A stretch of 64,000 nt of DNA from the NCBI RefSeq assembly GCF_014842925.1, contig NZ_JACYXJ010000003.1, forward strand, positions 62,001-126,000. The letters run 5' to 3'. Numbering within the stretch: position 1 is the stretch's first letter; the number at the start of each line of letters is the position of its first letter. Below the pieces are notes generated by a model that was not told the DNA's origin, made no database searches, and saw only the letters and a list, made by a program, of their open reading frames with translations. Below are positions 1 to 8,452 of the stretch, in pieces. The stretch comes from Roseibium polysiphoniae. GTDB lineage: Bacteria > Pseudomonadota > Alphaproteobacteria > Rhizobiales > Stappiaceae. A program made the position numbers and the translations under genes.

Positions 1-899
1 TGGCGGTCCATGGCAGAGGAATGGGCCTCAAAGAGATCGCCGAAGGTGCAGCCGGGCCGCAGCTTTTCCTCCACGGCCGCCAGTGCGTCGCGGGTGGCGG
101 CATACATCTCTTCGTGGCGGCTGGTTGGTCTGCCGACGATGACCGTGCGCATGAGCGCAGCATGGTAGTGCCGATAGCTGCCCGCCCATTCGAGTGTGAT
201 CTGATCGTCGGCGTCGAGTGTCCTGCGTCCGGACTTGTAACGGCACAAAAGGGCATCGCGGCCCGAGCCGATGACGAACTCGTTGCCGGGATAATCGCCG
301 CCACCTTCGAAGATCGCGCCCTGCATGGCCGCAAGAATTCGGCCTTCATCTGCACCCGGGCGTATGTCCTCCATGGCGGCGTCAAAAGCGCGGTCGGCCA
401 AAGCTGCCGCCTGGCGCACATAGGCAATCTCCTCGGCGCTCTTTACCGCTCGCAACATCGGAATGAGAGACGAGCTGTCCTTCAGATCGGCGAAGCTTGT
501 GAGCTGCTCGTTCAGTTCGAGGCCAATGGCGCCGGTCATCCCCTGGGTGTCATACTCAACACCGATCCTGGCACCCAGCAGATCCATCTCGAACAGAAGT
601 TCCTTCAGCTGGCTGACCGGGTTGGCCTCGCCCCTGTCCATCCAGATGCGAATGTCGGAAAGGTTCGACGTATGGCGGGCCTGACGCTGGTCGGCGGACC
701 GGGTCAGAAGCAGCTTCCGGCCATCGGCGGTGACGACCAAACACTGAAAGAAGCAAAAGCCGAAGGTGTCGTAACCGGTCAGCCAGTACATGCTCTCTTG
801 CGCAAACAGCAGCATGGCGTCGAGTTTTTCCTCTGCCATGCGCGCCGTTAGTCTGTTCATGCGCGCGGCATATTCGTCCGATGTGAAATGCAGGGCCAT
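1..899 (-). CDS. M24-family hydrolase, DoeA/creatinase-like (truncated by window edge)
   Basis: Only the first 299 or so codons lie in the window; the reading frame is open to position 1. The N-terminus has the creatinase-type domain (FTSDEYAARM near residue 5, YWLTGYD near 38), followed by the start of the M24 pita-bread domain. Around residues 230-250 the segment ITLEWAGSYRHYHAAMMRTV stands where classical prolidases carry two metal-binding Asp residues. Here the first is Glu and the second is not acidic, the pattern I associate with ectoine hydrolase and creatinase relatives rather than true Xaa-Pro aminopeptidases. The ATG lies 2 bases after the pgeF stop, so it is the last visible gene of the lgt-midA-pgeF operon. 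Substrate unknown; the remaining ligands are outside the window. Confidence 0.8.
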   Translation of the reverse strand, partial: MALHFTSDEYAARMNRLTARMAEEKLDAMLLFAQESMYWLTGYDTFGFCFFQCLVVTADGRKLLLTRSADQRQARHTSNLSDIRIWMDRGEANPVSQLKELLFEMDLLGARIGVEYDTQGMTGAIGLELNEQLTSFADLKDSSSLIPMLRAVKSAEEIAYVRQAAALADRAFDAAMEDIRPGADEGRILAAMQGAIFEGGGDYPGNEFVIGSGRDALLCRYKSGRRTLDADDQITLEWAGSYRHYHAALMRTVIVGRPTSRHEEMYAATRDALAAVEEKLRPGCTFGDLFEAHSSAMDR

Positions 900-901
900 T
901 T

Positions 902-1669
902 TCAGTTTCCCGTCAGAACGATTGCAGAGATCAGTCGGCCATAGTCCGGCTCGCCGCGATGGGTCGTGCGCCGGTAGGAATAGAACTTGTCTTCGTCCGC
1001 GTAGGTGCACAGGCCGAGATCTTGAACAGCGCCGACGCCGGCATCGCTCAGCCGGTCAATGATAAAGCCAGGCAAATCGAACATATGGTGGTCAGGCTTT
1101 TCGGACGGAATGAAATAGCGGGCGCTGGTTGCCTTCTCGGCGATAAACCTGTCGCGGAATTCCGGCCCGACTTCATAGGCCTTTTGGGAAATCGTCGGTC
1201 CGAGCACCGCGATGACGTTCGAGCGCGCGGAGCCGAGCTGCTCCATGGCCGCGAGGGTGTTTTCAAGAATGCCGCCGACGGCGCCCTTCCAACCTGAATG
1301 GGCCGCGCCGATGACACCTGCCTCCGTATCGGCAAAGAGCACCGGACCGCAATCTGCCGTCGCGATGCCGATGGCAAGGCCGTGCTGGGTCGTGACCAAT
1401 GCGTCGGCTTTCCGATCTGTGTCCGCCGCCCAGGGCCCTTCAACCTTTATGACGTTTGGGGAGTGTATTTGATGCGGTGTCACCAGCCGGTCCGCCTCGA
1501 CATCCAGTCTGGAAGCGACCCGCTTGCGATTTTCGAGCACCTTTTCGCGATCGTCGTCCGAGCCAAGACCGATGTTGAGGCTACCATAGATGCCGGAAGA
1601 CACGCCGCCGTTGCGGGTGAAAAACCCGTGCCGGATGCCTGCGCTGCTCAGATCGTCAGACTGGATCAC
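902..1669 (-). CDS. pgeF: Peptidoglycan editing factor PgeF (YfiH/laccase-domain family)
   Basis: A 255-residue protein of the YfiH/YlmD/LACC1 family, whose members are zinc-dependent purine nucleoside phosphorylase/adenosine deaminase-like enzymes; bacterial members also prevent misincorporation of amino acids such as L-Ser in the peptidoglycan stem. The zinc ligands of the family are visible as His69 (HQIHS), Cys107 (ATADCGPVLF) and His124 (AAHSGWKG). Length is normal. The ATG lies 3 bases beyond the midA stop and the gene is followed after 2 bases by the M24 gene, so it is co-transcribed with lgt and midA. This neighbourhood is common in Hyphomicrobiales and suits an envelope-maintenance role. 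Confidence 0.93.
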   Translation of the reverse strand: MIQSDDLSSAGIRHGFFTRNGGVSSGIYGSLNIGLGSDDDREKVLENRKRVASRLDVEADRLVTPHQIHSPNVIKVEGPWAADTDRKADALVTTQHGLAIGIATADCGPVLFADTEAGVIGAAHSGWKGAVGGILENTLAAMEQLGSARSNVIAVLGPTISQKAYEVGPEFRDRFIAEKATSARYFIPSEKPDHHMFDLPGFIIDRLSDAGVGAVQDLGLCTYADEDKFYSYRRTTHRGEPDYGRLISAIVLTGN

Positions 1670-1672
1670 TGC

Positions 1673-2773
1673 TTATCTCCCTGAAGGCTCATCAAACGGT
1701 GACAGTGGTGCCGGTGTGTTGCTGAGGGCCAGAACCTTGAAAAGTTGACCCATCTGGTTCGGAGCTGCAAGGCGTTCGACCGCATCGCGAATGCCCTCCT
1801 GCTGAAGATGGGATTTTCCTGTTCCTAGAGCGCCCGCGCGTTCGAGAAGGCCAAGACGGAGCAGGAACTCGCCTTGCTCCAGCGGCGGAAATGCGATGGC
1901 ACCGGCTCTGGTGGCTGCAGCTGCGAGCGCTTCGAAGTTCACATGGGCCGTCAGATCCGCTTCGCCCGGGCGCGCAAAAACATCGTCATAGCTGTGTTTG
2001 TACAAGGCCTGAAGCGTGTCGCCGGGTGCCGGCTGAAGATAGCCGTAGTCGACAAACAGGGCGCAGCCACCATCCTTCGCGATGCGCGCGCCGATCTCCT
2101 CAGCAATGGCATTGGCAGCGGGCTGGGTTTCCAGGATCGAGCCGTCCGGCGCGAGGGCTGCCGGCTTCGGCAGGTCATGGTCGGCAAGGCGTGCTGTTCC
2201 TAGGCCAAAGCCCAGTTTCCCTGCATCATCCAATCCCACCAGCCGTTCCAGCCAGCCGCTGGCTGTCTTGACGAACTGATGAATTGGCAGGGCGTCGAAA
2301 AACTCATTGGCAACGACAACCAGCGGGCCGCTTTCGATTTGGTCCAGGCCTTCTGCGAAACGTGGCTGGAGACCGCTTTTTTCAAGCTTCTTCGCCTGCT
2401 GCTTGCGCAGTTTCTGGCTCATCTCGACGAGGGTCAGCTCTGCAGCTTCAAGAAACGCCGGCCGCAGGGCTGCGGTTCGCAGCAGATCGGACATCAAGGT
2501 GCCCCGGCCCGGGCCAAGCTCCACCAGCTGGAACGATTTGGGCGACCCCATGCGTTCCCATGCCTGAAGGCAGAATGCGCCGATCAGTTCGCCAAACATC
2601 TGGCTGACTTCGGGTGCGGTGGTGAAATCACCCTCACGTCCGAACACCTGCCGGGTGGTGTAGTAGCCTGCTTGCGGATCGCCGAGGCAGGTCGCCATGT
2701 AGTCTGCGACTGTTATCGGCCCCTGGGCGGCGATGCGCTGTTTGATCCGGGTTTTCAGGTCACCTGTCGTCAT
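1673..2773 (-). CDS. Class I SAM-dependent methyltransferase, MidA/NDUFAF7 family
   Basis: A 366-residue protein of the former DUF185 family. Mitochondrial homologues (NDUFAF7) symmetrically dimethylate an arginine of complex I subunit NDUFS2; the bacterial substrate is probably the equivalent NuoD/NuoC subunit but is not proven. The SAM-binding loop ELGPGRGTLMSDLLR is at residues 85-99, and the family's N-terminal signature with a GDFTTAPEVSQMFGE segment is near residue 48. The start overlaps the lgt stop as ATGA, a translational-coupling arrangement, and pgeF follows after 3 bases. Confidence 0.88.
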   Translation of the reverse strand: MTTGDLKTRIKQRIAAQGPITVADYMATCLGDPQAGYYTTRQVFGREGDFTTAPEVSQMFGELIGAFCLQAWERMGSPKSFQLVELGPGRGTLMSDLLRTAALRPAFLEAAELTLVEMSQKLRKQQAKKLEKSGLQPRFAEGLDQIESGPLVVVANEFFDALPIHQFVKTASGWLERLVGLDDAGKLGFGLGTARLADHDLPKPAALAPDGSILETQPAANAIAEEIGARIAKDGGCALFVDYGYLQPAPGDTLQALYKHSYDDVFARPGEADLTAHVNFEALAAAATRAGAIAFPPLEQGEFLLRLGLLERAGALGTGKSHLQQEGIRDAVERLAAPNQMGQLFKVLALSNTPAPLSPFDEPSGR

Positions 2774-3594
2774 GCGGTCACGGAGGCCTTGCGCAAGGAC
2801 CAGATCATCACGGCGGCACCGGTCAGGATCATCGGCAAAGACAGGATCATGCCCATTGTGACAAAGCTGGAGAGGTAGCCAATATGCGCGTCGGGCACAC
2901 GGTAGAGTTCAGCGATGCAACGGGCGATGCCGTACCCAAATGCGAAGGCACCGGCAACAAACCCCGGGCGCTGAAGCATCTGATAGCGATGGGTGAGAAT
3001 GCGGATCACGATGAACAGGACGATGCCCTCAAGGGCGGCTTCATAAAGCTGGCTTGGGTGCCGTGGTTCAGGTCCTGCACCGGGGAAGACGAAGGCCCAG
3101 GGCACGTCGGCCGGCCTGCCCCAGAGCTCGGCATTGATGAAATTGGCGATCCGCCCAAAGAAAAGCCCTATCGGAGCTGCCGTCCCGGCGAGATCGAACA
3201 AGCGCCAGATCGACAGATTTCTGCGCCAGGCGAAAAGGATCATGGCGATCACCGTGCCAGCAAAGCCGCCGTGGAACGACATGCCGCCGGTCCAGACAGC
3301 CAGGGCTTCGGCGGGATTGGCGAGGTAATAGGCGGGATTATAGAACAGCACATAGCCAAGACGACCGCCCAGGATGATGCCGAGCGTTCCCCAAACGACG
3401 AAGTCATCCAGATCCAGCGGTGTGGGGCGTGGGCTGTTGCCCCAGAGCCTGTCGTTCAGAACTAGCTGTCGCATGTAGCGCCATGCCAGAACGATGCCGA
3501 CAATATAGGCCAGAGCATACCAGCGCAGCGCGAAGGGCCCGATCTGGAACAGGACCGGGTCGATGGCCGGAAAGGGCAGGACAAGAAGTGGCAT
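2770..3594 (-). CDS. lgt: Phosphatidylglycerol--prolipoprotein diacylglyceryl transferase
   Basis: Integral membrane enzyme that moves a diacylglyceryl group from phosphatidylglycerol to the lipobox cysteine of prolipoproteins, the first step of lipoprotein maturation. The product is 274 residues with multiple membrane segments. The family signature is clear: FHGGFAGTVIA in the middle and GRIANFINAELWGRP further on. The open frame extends upstream to 3729, but that extension (MSPDRLDADR...) does not look like a membrane protein. The ATG at 3594 is preceded by GGAG and begins MPLLVLPFPAIDPV, the usual N-terminus. First gene of the lgt-midA-pgeF-M24 operon. Confidence 0.95.
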   Translation of the reverse strand: MPLLVLPFPAIDPVLFQIGPFALRWYALAYIVGIVLAWRYMRQLVLNDRLWGNSPRPTPLDLDDFVVWGTLGIILGGRLGYVLFYNPAYYLANPAEALAVWTGGMSFHGGFAGTVIAMILFAWRRNLSIWRLFDLAGTAAPIGLFFGRIANFINAELWGRPADVPWAFVFPGAGPEPRHPSQLYEAALEGIVLFIVIRILTHRYQMLQRPGFVAGAFAFGYGIARCIAELYRVPDAHIGYLSSFVTMGMILSLPMILTGAAVMIWSLRKASVTA

Positions 3595-3837
3595 TGGCCA
3601 AATGTCTCCGGGCGGCTGCACTTTTCGGCAGCTTTGAGTGCAGGGTTCCAGCGCCGTAAAATTCGATCCGGCGCGTCGGCGCCACGCTGTCCCATTCGCA
3701 CGGTCCGCGTCAAGTCGATCCGGGCTCACAGCGCAGGTCCCTGTCTGCCTTCCAAGTTTGACGAAGAAGTGTCCTTGAAGTTCGGGTCAATCCCTCATAG
3801 GTGTGTGGGAGGATCTTTGGTACTTCAGGAGTTCGCC

Positions 3838-4134
3838 ATGACCCAGGGCCCCAATCGCATGTTTGACGATTTTGCCAAGTTGATGACCGATGCTGCAGGC
3901 GTCGCCCAGGGCGCACGCCGCGAGGTCGAAACGGCCTTCCGGGCGCAGGCGGAGCGGTTTTTGTCCGATATGGACCTCGTTTCCCGTGACGAACATGAGG
4001 CCGTCAAGGAAATTGCCGTTCGTGCGCTCGACAAGGTCGAGGAACTCGAAGCGCGCCTAGAGGCTCTTGAGAAAAAGCCTGCTTCGAGGGCCAAAACAGC
4101 CGCGAAGTCGGCACCTAAGGCAAGCGACGCCTAA
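3838..4134 (+). CDS. ubiK: Accessory factor UbiK family protein
   Basis: A 98-residue protein of the BMFP/YqiC family. The family is a trimeric coiled-coil accessory factor of the ubiquinone-biosynthesis complex (binds UbiJ and lipids in Escherichia coli). The N-terminal half is amphipathic (NRMFDDFAKLMTDAAG), the middle is a coiled coil (VEELEARLEALEK), and the tail is Ala/Lys-rich, a common ending in rhizobial members. The ATG at 3838 was preferred over the upstream open frame from 3634, which has no family similarity. It is divergent from lgt across 243 bases and is followed by a strong terminator, so it is probably monocistronic. Confidence 0.85.
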   Translation: MTQGPNRMFDDFAKLMTDAAGVAQGARREVETAFRAQAERFLSDMDLVSRDEHEAVKEIAVRALDKVEELEARLEALEKKPASRAKTAAKSAPKASDA

Positions 4135-4162
4135 CTAAATTTTGCAGAGCACAAAGACATCG

Positions 4163-4187
4163 GCCCGCAGTTTTCTGCGGGCTTTTT
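4163..4187 (+). terminator. Rho-independent terminator after ubiK
   Basis: Perfect 8-bp stem GCCCGCAG/CTGCGGGC with a TTTT loop, followed by five T residues, 28 bases after the ubiK stop. Confidence 0.9.
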
Positions 4188-4414
4188 GCGTTTTGAAGCT
4201 CCACCATCCACAAGTTTCGGTGACGTCACGACAATCTGACTGTATCTCTTAAGTCCTTCTTGATTCTATACTGAATCCTAACAGGGATTCGTCGGAACGG
4301 TATGTAGCCTGCCCAACGCGGCAGCCGTTTCGAAAAAGCTTGGGACAAGCCCGGCGGCTGGGATATTACGCACCTGCGGTATCATTCGCTCCGGGACCGA
4401 GAAGGGAGACGACG

Positions 4415-4915
4415 ATGAGCCTCATCGAGTTCGAATTCGAGCGACCTGACAATCCCGTCGACACCATCGAAACCGTTGCCGCCCTGAACGACTGGATGTT
4501 CGAGCGGTCTGCCGAAGATGAGATCACCATCTCGGTGGGCGGGACGTGGTGCGACTATCACATTTCCTTCTCCTGGATGGAGGAGGTCGAGGCCCTGCAT
4601 TTGGCATGCGCCTTCGATCTCAAGGTCACCGAGCCAAGAAAAACCGAAGTTGTCAGACTTCTGGCACTTGCGAACGAGCAGCTCTGGATGGGGCATTTCG
4701 ACCTGTGGAACCAGGAAGGCGTGGTGATGTTCCGGCAATCACTGCTGCTGGCCGGTGGTGCGGATGCCACTCCGCCTCAGATCGAAGCCATGCTGGCAAA
4801 TGCGCTCGACAGCTGTGAGCGGTATTATCAGGCCTTTCAGTTCGTGGTCTGGGCAGGTAAAAGCGCCACGGAAGCCGTCGCGACGGCCTTGTTTGAAACC
4901 GCAGGCGAAGCATGA
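4415..4915 (+). CDS. YbjN domain-containing protein
   Basis: A 166-residue acidic soluble protein of the YbjN family, which has a fold like type III secretion chaperones and whose biochemical role is unsettled. Visible family features are an N-terminal ETVAALNDWMFERS segment, a WCDYHISFSWMEE strand region and a C-terminal ANALDSCERYYQAFQ helix. The ATG at 4415 follows GAAGGGAGACGACG, a good ribosome-binding site; the upstream frame from 4340 has none. The stop overlaps the proC start as ATGA, so the two are translationally coupled. The ybjN-proC pairing is widespread in Hyphomicrobiales. Confidence 0.85.
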   Translation: MSLIEFEFERPDNPVDTIETVAALNDWMFERSAEDEITISVGGTWCDYHISFSWMEEVEALHLACAFDLKVTEPRKTEVVRLLALANEQLWMGHFDLWNQEGVVMFRQSLLLAGGADATPPQIEAMLANALDSCERYYQAFQFVVWAGKSATEAVATALFETAGEA

Positions 4916-5730
4916 TTTTCAGTAAAGAGCGTCCCTTCCTTCTCGTTGGTGCGGGTCGGATGGGGGGCGCAATGTTGTCCGGCTGGATGGCAGATGGTGT
5001 CGATCCTTCCGCCATCGTTGTGTGTGACCCGGGACCGGCTCCCGAAATGCTGTCTCTGCTCGAGACGCATGGCATTCGGCACGTCACGGAGACTCCCGCA
5101 GATCTCAATCCGTCGATTGTGCTCATCGCTGTCAAGCCGCAGATGATGGATGTGGTCTTGCCGGGCGTGGCTCCCGCGGTCCGTCCTGACACGCTGATCC
5201 TCTCGGTTGCCGCCGGCACGCCGATTGCCAGGTTCGAGACCGCATTTGGCCAGGTGCCTGTCGCACGGGCCATGCCGAACACGCCGGCGATGGTCGGACG
5301 CGGCATCACGGCCGTCTATCCGAACGCGGGCGTGTCCTCAGTCCAGAAAGAGACAATTGAATCGCTGCTCGGTGCGGTCGGCAAGGTGGTCTGGCTTGAT
5401 AACGAGGACCAGATCGATCAGGTGACGGCCGTCAGCGGATCCGGGCCGGCCTATGTGTTCTGGCTTGCCGAGTGTCTGGCTGAGGCCGGGCGCGAGTTGG
5501 GACTGCCCGAAGAGCTGGCGAGAGAACTGGCCGATGCGACGGTCACCGGCGCCGGGGAGCTGATGCACCAGTCGGATGATGTGCCGTCAACTTTGCGCAA
5601 GAATGTGACCTCCCCGAACGGAACCACTGCCGCAGCACTCGATGTGCTTATGGCGCCAGATGGGTTGCAGCCGTTGATGACGCGGGCCGTGGCAGCCGCC
5701 GCCCGCAGGGCCACAGAATTGGCCAGCTAA
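4912..5730 (+). CDS. proC: Pyrroline-5-carboxylate reductase
   Basis: Cytosolic enzyme that reduces 1-pyrroline-5-carboxylate to L-proline with NAD(P)H, the last step of proline synthesis. The 272-residue length is normal. The N-terminal Rossmann motif LLVGAGRMGGAMLSGW is at residues 10-25, ARAMPNTPAMVGRG is in the middle, and the C-terminal dimerisation domain has VSGSGPAYVFWLAECLAEAG and TSPNGTTAAALDVL. It overlaps the ybjN stop by 4 bases. A hairpin downstream probably ends the transcript. Confidence 0.95.
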   Translation: MIFSKERPFLLVGAGRMGGAMLSGWMADGVDPSAIVVCDPGPAPEMLSLLETHGIRHVTETPADLNPSIVLIAVKPQMMDVVLPGVAPAVRPDTLILSVAAGTPIARFETAFGQVPVARAMPNTPAMVGRGITAVYPNAGVSSVQKETIESLLGAVGKVVWLDNEDQIDQVTAVSGSGPAYVFWLAECLAEAGRELGLPEELARELADATVTGAGELMHQSDDVPSTLRKNVTSPNGTTAAALDVLMAPDGLQPLMTRAVAAAARRATELAS

Positions 5731-5743
5731 CGCGCCTTCTCAC

Positions 5744-5778
5744 GGTGGCCTTCCAGACTGTGTCGGAAGGTCACCCTT
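5744..5778 (+). terminator. Possible terminator after proC
   Basis: An 11-bp stem GGTGGCCTTCC/GGAAGGTCACC (one G-U pair) with a 10-base loop, followed by CTTTC. The T-run is weak, so confidence is moderate. Confidence 0.5.
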
Positions 5779-5843
5779 TCCCCTGAGCATTGATCTGCCT
5801 ATCTTCCTTCTGCGTAACGACTTCCGAAGTTTGGAGATCCCTC

Positions 5844-6539
5844 ATGGCAAACGCGAGGACGCAGCAGAAAATTCTCAAGACGTTTCTGAAGTTGTTGGCC
5901 TCTCACCCTTACGAGGATGTCAGCCTGCCACTGCTGGCCCGGGAAGCCGACGTGAAGCTTTCGGATCTTCGGGCGTGTTTTTCTTCCAAGCGCGCTCTTG
6001 TCGAAGCCTTTGCGGAGCTGATCGACAAGGCCGTTCTGGATGACCGGGATGACGACATGGCCGATCAACCGGCCAGAGACCGTCTCTTCGATGTGCTGAT
6101 GATCCGCATTGATCAGCTTGCGCCCTACAAGGATGCCATGCGTGCGCTTCATCAGGCCGTGCGCAAGGATCCGGGCTTGGCACTGGAGTTCAATTCCATC
6201 GCGGTCCGGTCTCAAAAGTGGATGCTGGTTGCCGCCGGTATCGAAATTCCTGCATTGAAGGGCCGTTTCGTCACTCAGGGTCTCGCCGTTGCCTTTGCGC
6301 GTGTCGTTGACACCTGGCTCGATGAGGATGATGAGGGCATGCCGCGCACCATGTCCCGGCTCGACAAGGAACTCGATCGGGGTGAAGGCTGGCTGCAACG
6401 TCTGGACAAGGCTGACAAGATTGCCAGCTCCCTGAGGCGAATGGCAGGCGGTGCACGGCGACGCAGGCGCAAGGCAGAGCCGGATGACTGGGCGTCGGAG
6501 CAGGACGACCTCGGCGAACAGGGCAGTGCAGCTCCTTAA
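5844..6539 (+). CDS. TetR/AcrR-family transcriptional regulator
   Basis: A 231-residue protein whose first 55 or so residues form a TetR-type helix-turn-helix (ILKTFLKLLASHPYEDVSLPLLAREADVKLSDLRACF, with FSSKRALVEAFAE after it). The C-terminal domain is all helical and the last 40 residues are strongly basic then acidic (ARRRRRKAEPDDWASEQDD), unlike a usual ligand-binding end. The ATG at 5844 follows GGAG; the upstream frame from 5790 lacks a site. It sits between proC and the tRNA-binding gene with its own spacing. The regulated genes and ligand are unknown; a COQ9-like relationship of the C-terminal part is possible but not shown. Confidence 0.7.
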   Translation: MANARTQQKILKTFLKLLASHPYEDVSLPLLAREADVKLSDLRACFSSKRALVEAFAELIDKAVLDDRDDDMADQPARDRLFDVLMIRIDQLAPYKDAMRALHQAVRKDPGLALEFNSIAVRSQKWMLVAAGIEIPALKGRFVTQGLAVAFARVVDTWLDEDDEGMPRTMSRLDKELDRGEGWLQRLDKADKIASSLRRMAGGARRRRRKAEPDDWASEQDDLGEQGSAAP

Positions 6540-6623
6540 GGCAAAAGAGGGCTCCAGCGTGGTCTGTTGCGCTTGTCTATGATGGTCGCGGACGGCAAAC
6601 TCTCCTGATTCTAGACGAGACGG

Positions 6624-6974
6624 ATGAGTGCTGTGAGCGATACGATTTCAATTGATGACTTCATGAAAGTGGATGTGCGGGTTGGCCGCGTGGTCGAGGC
6701 AGAGGTTTTTGCCGAAGCCCGCAAGCCCGCCTACAAGATGAAGATCGACTTTGGGCCAGAGATCGGCATCAAAAAAACGTCGGCCCAGATCACCAAGCAC
6801 TATCAGCCCGAAGAGCTTGTTGGCCGTCTCGTCATGGCTGTCGTCAATTTCCCACCGCGCCAGATTGGGCCAATGCGGTCCGAGGTGCTGACGCTCGGTG
6901 TGCCTGACGAGAGTGGCGAGGTGGTCTTGATCTCCCCCGACAGAGATGTGCCGATCGGCGGGCGGCTTTATTAG
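6624..6974 (+). CDS. CsaA-type tRNA-binding protein
   Basis: A 116-residue protein consisting of a single EMAP-II/CsaA OB-fold tRNA-binding domain. Visible features are DFMKVDVRVGRVVEAEVF at the N-terminus, KTSAQITKHY in the centre, and VVNFPPRQIGPMRSEVLTLG, the most conserved block of the family. CsaA proteins bind the tRNA elbow and have been proposed to act as secretion chaperones; the cellular role is uncertain. The length matches CsaA, so this is a stand-alone domain rather than a fragment of methionyl- or phenylalanyl-tRNA synthetase. It converges on the sensor kinase gene, with 31 bases between the stops. Confidence 0.85.
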   Translation: MSAVSDTISIDDFMKVDVRVGRVVEAEVFAEARKPAYKMKIDFGPEIGIKKTSAQITKHYQPEELVGRLVMAVVNFPPRQIGPMRSEVLTLGVPDESGEVVLISPDRDVPIGGRLY

Positions 6975-7005
6975 CGCCAGTTTTCCGTCCCTACCGTGCC
7001 TGCCC

Positions 7006-8400
7006 CTAGACGGGGAGGCGCACGCGGGCCCGCAAACCGCCAAGCGGGCTGTCTTCCAGATACAGGTCGCCGCCATGGCTTCGGGCGATGTCCCTGGCAA
7101 TGGCCAGGCCGAGGCCACTGCCAGGCTCATCCTGATTGCGCGCACTGTCGAGACGATGGAACGCACGGAAGGCGCTTTCGCGCTCGTTCGCTGGTATCCC
7201 AGGGCCATCGTCATCGACGCAGATTGTCAGCCAGCGGTCTTCAAGGCGGCCTGATATCTCGACCTGGTTGCCGAATTTTGCCCCGTTGGTGACAAGGTTG
7301 GAGAGGCAGCGCTTCATGGCCAGCCGGCGCAGGGAAACATCGGGCGGGCCCTCGAAGGAAGCGCTGACGTTAAGCCCTGAAATTTCGGCTTCTTCTTCCA
7401 GTTCCTCCAGCATCAGGGCCACGTCCGTGTCCTGCACGGCCTCGTCGCCGTCTCCGCGTGCGAAGGCGAGATAGTCCTCAAGCATGTGCGTCATCTCATC
7501 GACGTCCTTGCGCATGGCATCACTCTCGGGACTGTCTCCGAAGAGGGCCAATTGCAGCTTGAAGCGAGTGAGAATTGTGCGCAGGTCATGACTGACGCCG
7601 GCAAGCATGGTCGTGCGCTGTTCGATTTGCCGCTCGATGCGCCGCCGCATCTCGATGAAGGCCTGTGCCGCACGGCGGACTTCCCGGGCACCGCTGGGGC
7701 GGAATGTTTCCACCGGGCGCCCCTTGCCGAAGCTCTCGGCAGCGTCGGCCAGCCGTATGACCGGCCTGACCTGATTGCGGAGGAAAAGCATCGCGATGAT
7801 GATCAGGACCAGGGACGTTGAGAACATCCAGACCAGGAAGAAGTGGGAGTTGGACGCAAAGGTCTGGCTGCGCCTTGCAAACACCCGAAGGATGGAGTCC
7901 TCCAGCTGGATCCGGATTTCCACAAAACGCGAACGGCCAACCGTGTCGATCCAGAAGGGCTTCTTGATGGATTGGCTGATCGCGCGGCTGAGCGCTTGGT
8001 CGATGATGTCAAAATAGGGTTTGGGGGCCGGAGGCGGCAGAGGCTCCAGCGGCATCACCGTCACCGACATGCCCAGAACGTCCGTCGCCAGGGCCTCGAC
8101 CTTTTCGTAGCCTTCCTCGCTAGGGTAGTTTTCAAGTACATAGACCAGCGCCGCGATCTCTCGCACGACGGCTTCCGACATGCGGCGGGAGACCAGATCG
8201 TAGTGCCGCTCCATGAAGACAAAGACGAGCACCGACTGCAAGATGACGATCGGCATGACGATGATCAAAAGGGCGCGTGTATAGAGCCCCTTCGGCATGA
8301 CCCGATAGGCGAGACGGCTGATACGCCGATAGGCGATAAAGAGCGGCTTCAACGGAAAGGGGAGCCGGAGCGCGTCCAGGTAACGATTCAGATTGGCCAT
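7006..8400 (-). CDS. EnvZ-like sensor histidine kinase
   Basis: A 464-residue inner-membrane kinase. There are two membrane segments (about residues 42-62 and 186-207) around a small periplasmic domain with a Pro-rich stretch (EPLPPPAPKP), then HAMP (208-262), a dimerisation helix with the phospho-acceptor His271 (AGVSHDLRTILTRF), and a HATPase domain with N-box (NLVTNGAKF), G1 (DDDGPGIP) and G2 (GSGLGLAIA). It lies 52 bases after the OmpR-type regulator on the same strand, its likely partner. The signal is unknown. The MarR-regulator-kinase order resembles petP-petR neighbourhoods described in Rhodobacter. Confidence 0.9.
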   Translation of the reverse strand: MANLNRYLDALRLPFPLKPLFIAYRRISRLAYRVMPKGLYTRALLIIVMPIVILQSVLVFVFMERHYDLVSRRMSEAVVREIAALVYVLENYPSEEGYEKVEALATDVLGMSVTVMPLEPLPPPAPKPYFDIIDQALSRAISQSIKKPFWIDTVGRSRFVEIRIQLEDSILRVFARRSQTFASNSHFFLVWMFSTSLVLIIIAMLFLRNQVRPVIRLADAAESFGKGRPVETFRPSGAREVRRAAQAFIEMRRRIERQIEQRTTMLAGVSHDLRTILTRFKLQLALFGDSPESDAMRKDVDEMTHMLEDYLAFARGDGDEAVQDTDVALMLEELEEEAEISGLNVSASFEGPPDVSLRRLAMKRCLSNLVTNGAKFGNQVEISGRLEDRWLTICVDDDGPGIPANERESAFRAFHRLDSARNQDEPGSGLGLAIARDIARSHGGDLYLEDSPLGGLRARVRLPV

Positions 8401-8452
8401 TTAGGTCCCATGTCTGAGGGCTTCACGTTTCGGCGTTCCTGTGAAGCAAGGC

